Below, piece by piece: positions 29,754 through 33,480 of a stretch of DNA of 33,480 bases. A model generated the notes under the pieces. That model did not search any database. It saw nothing but the letters and a program-made list of their open reading frames with translations, and was not told the DNA's origin. Each line of letters starts with the position of its first letter. Position 1 is the stretch's first letter. A program made the translations under genes and the position numbers. Source of the DNA: Aquificaceae bacterium (GTDB taxonomy: Bacteria; Aquificota; Aquificia; Aquificales; Aquificaceae); the NCBI GenBank assembly GCA_026414575.1, contig JAOAIS010000040.1:1-33480 (forward strand), read 5' to 3'.

Positions 29754-30770
29754 GAGAACGTTTGAAAATTATCTGATAAGCATACACCAACAATTCTATA
29801 GAGCAGGCGGAAAAACACAGAAAAACCTAGCTTAAGGAGCACCATTAAGTTCCAAAGAATAAACCTCACGAATGCGAAAAGCCTAGCAAGCTCGTATATC
29901 CTCGTCCTATCCCTGTAACCCAATGCCATTTTCACATTGCCAAACAACTGCTCCACCTTATACCTGCCACACCTATATATCCTCCTGTAATGCCTCTCGT
30001 CCTAATACCTTCCATTTACAAACTTCCTGTAGGCATTCCTAACTCCTTGCCTTATCGTCTCACTTATAGGAATTACGCACTTTATTCGCTTCTTTTCAAA
30101 ATACTCTATCAACTTCACGCTATCGTAGTATCCATAAGCTAAGAAATGCTTCCCTTCACTTTGACCCTACCAAGCATCGTCCACAAAAGTTTCAGCTCGT
30201 CAAAATACACACTATCAACCGCTACTCCTAAAACCATCTTCTTCTTGCCCCTTACACCTATCAGAACTTCTATCTTTACATGTGATTTTACTTCTCTTAT
30301 CTGTTTTCCTCTGATATAGCTGAGTTTTACAGTATCGTTGTATCCAAATCCTGTGGCATCGGCCACTATCGTATGGTATTCCTTTATGTTGAAAACCTTC
30401 TCACAAATCTCTGCGGTTTTTGAGATGACAAAGGAGAGAAGCTCAGAGTCTATGTTTTTGTAGAGAAGTCAGGTGAGTATCCGAGTTTGTCTTTGAGTAT
30501 GAGTTCAAGGGTTCTGTAAGATGCATTAAAGTGAAGTTTGAGGATAGCAGCGAGCAAGATGATTTCTATGGGGTAAGCTGGGGGTCTGCCTGGTTTTTTG
30601 CTGGCGTGTTTTGGCTGTAGAACTGCGTGACTAACTTTTTGATTAACTCTAAGAGGAAGGACACATCTTTGTTGCTAATGTATTTCATGTTTGCCACTCC
30701 TTGAGACATGGCTTTTTGTAACATGCATATTATAAACCTTGTCTTTCTTGCTTTGGAGATTTTTTAAACA

Positions 30771-30787
30771 TTTTCAAGCCACTTTTC
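30771..30787 (+). repeat. 17-base direct repeat, right copy
   Basis: Identical to 29737-29753. It lies just upstream of acyP, where its first bases (TTTTCA) could act as a weak -35 for TAAAAT at 30793-30798. Confidence 0.7.
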
Positions 30788-30810
30788 TGGTGTAAAATTC
30801 TTATGGTATG

Positions 30811-31080
30811 ATGGCTCTGAGAGTCTATGTAAGCGGTATGGTGCAGGGGGTCGGCTATAGAGCTTTTACCAAAAGAAAAGCCCAAAGTTATGGGCTTACA
30901 GGATGGGTAAAAAACCTTTCAGACGGCAGGGTTGAGGTTTTTGTTCAAGGCGATAGTGATGTGGTCTGGAGCTTTTTAAGGGAGCTCTTAGATGGTCCTC
31001 CTGCGGGCAGAGTTGACAGCATGGAGGTTTTCAAGGAGGTACCAAGGTATGAAGAAAGGGATTTTACTGTTAAGTATTAG
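30811..31080 (+). CDS. acyP: Acylphosphatase
   Basis: Hydrolyses acyl phosphates such as carbamoyl or acetyl phosphate. The product is about 89 residues, the normal size. It has RVYVSGMVQGVGYRAFTKR, with the catalytic Arg in the phosphate loop, and LTGWVKNLSDGRVEVFVQG, with the catalytic Asn. An ATG at 30808 would add one Met. There is no Shine-Dalgarno; TAAAAT (30793-30798) lies 9-12 bases upstream, within the right edge of the broken IS. The last 32 bases overlap the next gene. Confidence 0.95.
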   Translation: MALRVYVSGMVQGVGYRAFTKRKAQSYGLTGWVKNLSDGRVEVFVQGDSDVVWSFLRELLDGPPAGRVDSMEVFKEVPRYEERDFTVKY

Positions 31081-32629
31081 CTTTGGTATTGTTCTTGCTG
31101 TTGAGTGTAAAAATTACACGGTAAAGGAAGGGGACACCCTTGAGAGGATAGCAAAAAGAGAGGGTATAGACCTTCAGGTTCTTAGGTCTGCCAACAAAAG
31201 TTTGAAGGGCGATACGCTAAAGGTAGGGCAAAGCATATGCATACCAGTGAGGGCAAAGAGTGTGGAAAAATATGCCCTTTACGAGGTTAAGAGAGGTGAT
31301 ACCTTAGAGAAGATAGCGGAGAGCTTTGGTGTGGATGTGAAGACCCTTAAGGATTTTAACGACCTCAAGGGTGATAAGCTGGTGGAGGGCCAGAGAATAA
31401 AAATTCCCGCAAAGAATGCTTCTAAAAACAAGGAACCCTACGACTTTTACACTCTAAAAACCGGTGGAAGACTGAAAGATGTCTCCAAAGTCACAGGGGT
31501 ACCCCTTCGCGAGCTTGAAAGGCTGAACCCAGACCTAAAGGACAAGTTTATAAAAGCTGGCACCAAAGTGAAGGTGCCGGCAGGCAACAGCATAGACAGG
31601 GGCGGCGCTGAAACTGCTAAGGCAGGCGGAGAGGATTACGAGCTTTATGTGGTAAAAAGGGGTGGAAAGCTGGAACATGTGGCAAAAGCCACGGGAACAC
31701 CTCTAAAAGAGCTTGAAAGACTAAACCCTAAGCTTAAAGACAGATGGCTAAGCCCAGGCACACAGGTGAAGGTGCCAAAGGAACCATCAACACCAAAGAC
31801 AAAGAAGGAAGAGAAGGAGGTAAGATACGAGCTATATACTGTAAAGAGGGGAGCAAGGCTCGAGCATGTTGCAAAGGCTACGGGGACAGAAACTGCGGAG
31901 CTTGAAAGGCTGAACCCAGATTTAAAGGGTAAATGGTTACCAGCTGGAACGCAGGTTAGGATACCAGCAAAAGGTATTTCGGAAGAAAAGAAAAAGTTTA
32001 AGGCGGAAGAACCCTACGACTTTTACACTCTAAAAACCGGTGGAAGACTGAAAGATGTCTCCAAAGTCACAGGGGTACCCCTTCGCGAGCTTGAAAGGCT
32101 GAACCCAGACCTAAAGGACAAGTTTATAAAAGCTGGCACCAAGGTGAAGGTGCCAAAGGCGCCATCTACAACCAAGGTACAGGAAACAGCCCCGAGCAGG
32201 AGGGAGGAAAGGCTTGTGGTTGTTGAGCCGGAAAAGGATGCGGGAGCAGCAACCAGTCCTTCAGCCATAAAAGGCATTCGCATATCATTGCCAGTTGAAG
32301 GAAAGGTGACCAAGGTTCCAAAAGGCATAGAAATCTATGCGCCTTGCTCCACGCCAGTAAAGTCTGTAGAAGATGGTAGGGTTATATACAGCGGAGGGGA
32401 CCTCCAAGCCTACGGTAATATGGTCATCGTTGAGCATGATAGCTTTATATCCTTATACGCTCACAATGAGACAAATCTTGTAAAAAGGGGGGAAAAAGTT
32501 AGCAAGGGACAAGTAATAGCAAGGCTTGGAAAGAAAAGCAACACAGAGGAATGCGCCCTTAGGTTTGAGCTAAGGAGTAAAGAGGGTGTGCCCCTTGACC
32601 CTACCGAGTACATCAAGGATATTCAGTGA
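31049..32629 (+). CDS. NlpD-like protein: six LysM repeats plus degenerate LytM domain
   Basis: A 526-residue exported cell-wall protein. The signal peptide (KKGILLLSISFGIVLA) is followed by six LysM repeats of about 45 residues starting near 22, 72, 130, 197, 260 and 323, then a LytM/M23 domain at about 410-526. The LytM domain resembles NlpD: IYAPCSTPVKSVEDGRVIYS, YGNMVIVEHDSFISLYAHN, and FELRSKEGVPLDPTEYI. Two zinc-ligand sites are altered (KGIEI for HxGID, ALRFE for HLHFE). That predicts an amidase activator rather than a hydrolase. The ATG at 31049 overlaps acyP by 32 bases with GGAGGT and AAGG upstream. The 3' end overlaps upp by 17 bases. Confidence 0.88.
   Translation: MKKGILLLSISFGIVLAVECKNYTVKEGDTLERIAKREGIDLQVLRSANKSLKGDTLKVGQSICIPVRAKSVEKYALYEVKRGDTLEKIAESFGVDVKTLKDFNDLKGDKLVEGQRIKIPAKNASKNKEPYDFYTLKTGGRLKDVSKVTGVPLRELERLNPDLKDKFIKAGTKVKVPAGNSIDRGGAETAKAGGEDYELYVVKRGGKLEHVAKATGTPLKELERLNPKLKDRWLSPGTQVKVPKEPSTPKTKKEEKEVRYELYTVKRGARLEHVAKATGTETAELERLNPDLKGKWLPAGTQVRIPAKGISEEKKKFKAEEPYDFYTLKTGGRLKDVSKVTGVPLRELERLNPDLKDKFIKAGTKVKVPKAPSTTKVQETAPSRREERLVVVEPEKDAGAATSPSAIKGIRISLPVEGKVTKVPKGIEIYAPCSTPVKSVEDGRVIYSGGDLQAYGNMVIVEHDSFISLYAHNETNLVKRGEKVSKGQVIARLGKKSNTEECALRFELRSKEGVPLDPTEYIKDIQ
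31433..31578 (+). repeat. 146-base intragenic repeat, first copy (LysM 3)
   Basis: Matches 32009-32154 with one mismatch (A at 31567, G at 32143). The first 134 bases are identical. It encodes LysM repeat 3. Confidence 0.95.
32009..32154 (+). repeat. 146-base intragenic repeat, second copy (LysM 6)
   Basis: Second copy, exactly 576 bases from the first. It encodes LysM repeat 6. The other LysM repeats in the gene are clearly more diverged in DNA sequence. Confidence 0.95.
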
Positions 32630-33239
32630 AGAGCCTGTCGCCTATATCTCCTACGCCCGGAACTATGTATCCCTTGCTGTTTAGCCCTTCGTCTAACCTT
32701 ATGACAAAAAAGTCTACATCGGGATGGGAAGACATAACCTTTTCTAAACCTTGGGGTGAGGCTACAAGGTTCAAAGACAGGATCCTTTCTGGCTTCATAG
32801 CCTTTATCTGCTCTATGGCCATAATCAATGTGCCACCCGTTGCCAGCATGGGGTCAAGAAAAAGCACCCACTTGCTTGCCAACTCTGGAAACCTCTTGTA
32901 GTAAAGATTTGGCAATAAGGATTCCTCGTCCCTCTTCATTGCCAAAAAGCCTACCCTTGCCTTTGGTAGCGCCCTTAGGGCTCCCTGAAGCATGGGAAGT
33001 CCTGCTCTGAGTATGCATACAAAGACCACGCTGTCTTCTTGTATTAGAGTGAAGGTACCGGTCCCCATGGGGGTTTCTATTATTTGCTCCTTTTTGGGAA
33101 AATCTTCTGTGATGTAGGACATTGCCATGAGTGTTACTTCTTCCAGCAGGGCTCTTAGGATTTGTGGGGGAGCGTTTCTGTCCCTTATGAGGTTTACCTT
33201 GTGAACAAGTGCGGGATAGTCAAGAACCTTAACAGCCAT
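32613..33239 (-). CDS. upp: Uracil phosphoribosyltransferase
   Basis: Salvages uracil to UMP with PRPP. The 208-residue product has ILRAGLPMLQGALRALP, the PRPP loop FLDPMLATGGTL, where the Asp binds PRPP, and the uracil-binding GYIVPGVGDIGDRLF at the C-terminus. The length is standard. The start overlaps the upstream RusA-like gene by 11 bases, so the two are probably co-transcribed. The 3' end overlaps the nlpD-like gene by 17 bases. Confidence 0.97.
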   Translation of the reverse strand: MAVKVLDYPALVHKVNLIRDRNAPPQILRALLEEVTLMAMSYITEDFPKKEQIIETPMGTGTFTLIQEDSVVFVCILRAGLPMLQGALRALPKARVGFLAMKRDEESLLPNLYYKRFPELASKWVLFLDPMLATGGTLIMAIEQIKAMKPERILSLNLVASPQGLEKVMSSHPDVDFFVIRLDEGLNSKGYIVPGVGDIGDRLFTEYP

Positions 33240-33480
33240 ACTTGAAATCCCCTATGCATACGATAGTCCCTTGACGACCCCTAGTAATCTTTTTTATGGT
33301 TCTTACTTCGTATATCTGGCTGTCGTTTTTTATTACGCCACCCTTTTCTAATATGTCCCAAAGACTTTTTAACATATTGTCTATGTCCCTTCTTCTGTGA
33401 TTGGGCAGGAGTAGCTCCACATATATGGAAATCTTACCTTCAATGGGCTCACCCGAGTACTGTTCCTTAATCTCCCATAG
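33229..33480 (-). CDS. RusA-family Holliday junction resolvase (5' end outside window)
   Basis: The frame is open to the right edge, so the N-terminus is missing; 83 codons are visible. It reads LWEIKEQYSGEPIEGKISIY, then LLPNHRRRDIDNMLKSLWDI, and ends with GGVIKNDSQIYEVRTIKK. The D-I-D pair and the later N-D-S-Q are the metal-binding Asp sites of RusA endonucleases, which resolve four-way junctions. RusA genes are often of prophage origin, but nothing else phage-like is visible here. It overlaps upp by 11 bases. Confidence 0.85.
   Translation of the reverse strand, partial: LWEIKEQYSGEPIEGKISIYVELLLPNHRRRDIDNMLKSLWDILEKGGVIKNDSQIYEVRTIKKITRGRQGTIVCIGDFKYGC

Larger units (their letters stand above)
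29708..30688 (-). pseudogene. Broken DDE transposase
   Basis: Frames on the minus strand give pieces of a single transposase of about 320 residues. MKYISNKDVSFLLELIKKLV starts at 30688. KPGRPPAYPIEIILLAAILK, YKNIDSELLSF, VADATGFGYNDTVKL with the first catalytic Asp, and a piece ending in KLLWTMLGRVKVKG follow in order. After a frameshift near 30150 come FLAYGYYDSVKLIEYFE, a stop after FVNGRY, and YKVEQLFGNVKMALG with the likely final Glu. The Y in LAYGYYD is where an Asp would be expected. At least four lesions make it inactive. The pieces resemble the IS4/IS5 superfamily; the exact family is not certain. Confidence 0.8.
29715..30812. mobile_element. Degenerate insertion sequence, boundaries uncertain
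   Basis: The broken transposase is bracketed by two kinds of repeat. ATCATACCATAA (29715-29726) is repeated as a perfect inverted copy, TTATGGTATGAT (30801-30812), and a 17-base sequence is present in direct orientation at 29737-29753 and 30771-30787. The right inverted copy runs into the start codon of acyP. The stretch holds no intact gene. Which repeat marks the true ends cannot be decided from this copy alone. Confidence 0.55.

Noticed and set aside
29737-30787. The 17-base direct repeats as a target-site duplication
   Set aside because: Too long for the usual IS4/IS5-type duplication, and the left copy lies inside the transposase frame; left as an open question.
31433-32154. Repeats in this stretch as a CRISPR array
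   Set aside because: Repeats are in frame within one gene and encode LysM domains; there are no regular spacers.
33229-33480. Prophage at the right edge because of the RusA-type gene
   Set aside because: No other phage-like gene is visible, and the gene overlaps upp like an ordinary operon member.

Overview
The window looks like chromosomal DNA from a thermophilic, Aquificales-type bacterium (Hydrogenobacter/Thermocrinis/Aquifex-like). This is inferred from the charged, K/E/R-rich proteins, the very tight gene packing and the gene content; no taxonomic marker gene such as 16S rRNA is present. Most genes are housekeeping genes in short, overlapping operons. Four stretches are visibly decayed: a dead Rrf2-type regulator, a dead AmrS-type radical SAM gene, remnants of an OLD-type ATPase/TOPRIM nuclease with further wreckage beside it, and a broken insertion sequence.

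Layout. 1-1753: the C-terminal membrane half of an MgtE-type Mg2+ transporter, then a Tat-like-signal transglutaminase-fold protein. 1765-4545 (-): glnE. 4602-5945: two adjacent pseudogenes (Rrf2, AmrS). 5968-6041 (-): tRNA-Arg(CCG), divergent from a murC-recJ-DUF2227-maf-lipoprotein-redoxin-yggS run (6062-11400). 11397-12775 (-): decayed OLD-type nuclease and an unidentified broken gene. 12801-13787 (-): an MscS channel, divergent from a CBS4-PAS2-GAF-GGDEF diguanylate cyclase, radA and a two-component pair (13884-19317). 19301-20515 (-): hisS. 20592-24259: CopD-like membrane protein, cupin, hemA, RAM-domain protein, a 58-residue protein and murA. 24256-25330 (-): hsp20 and ubiX. 25369-29266: a biotin carboxylase, holB, yaaT/ricT-like and a short RlmN-like gene. 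29253-29678 (-): rlpA-like. 29708-30812: broken IS. 30811-32629: acyP and an NlpD-like LysM/LytM protein. 32613-33480 (-): upp and a partial RusA-type resolvase.

How the genes fit together. Cell-wall functions recur (murC, murA, rlpA-like, nlpD-like, maf), as do DNA repair and replication (recJ, radA, holB, rusA), nitrogen control (glnE), tetrapyrrole synthesis (hemA) and signalling (diguanylate cyclase, response regulator and kinase). They are scattered single operons, not a dedicated system.

The most distinctive signals are regulatory and structural. Many genes that appear to begin transcription units have a TATAAT-like hexamer ending only 6-8 bases before the start codon and no Shine-Dalgarno, suggesting leaderless mRNAs. 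A perfect hairpin sits between a Shine-Dalgarno and the yggS start codon. An IS end contributes the -35 box of a near-consensus promoter for rlpA. A LysM protein contains two almost identical 146-base repeats. I found no convincing undescribed defence or metabolic system and no CRISPR array.
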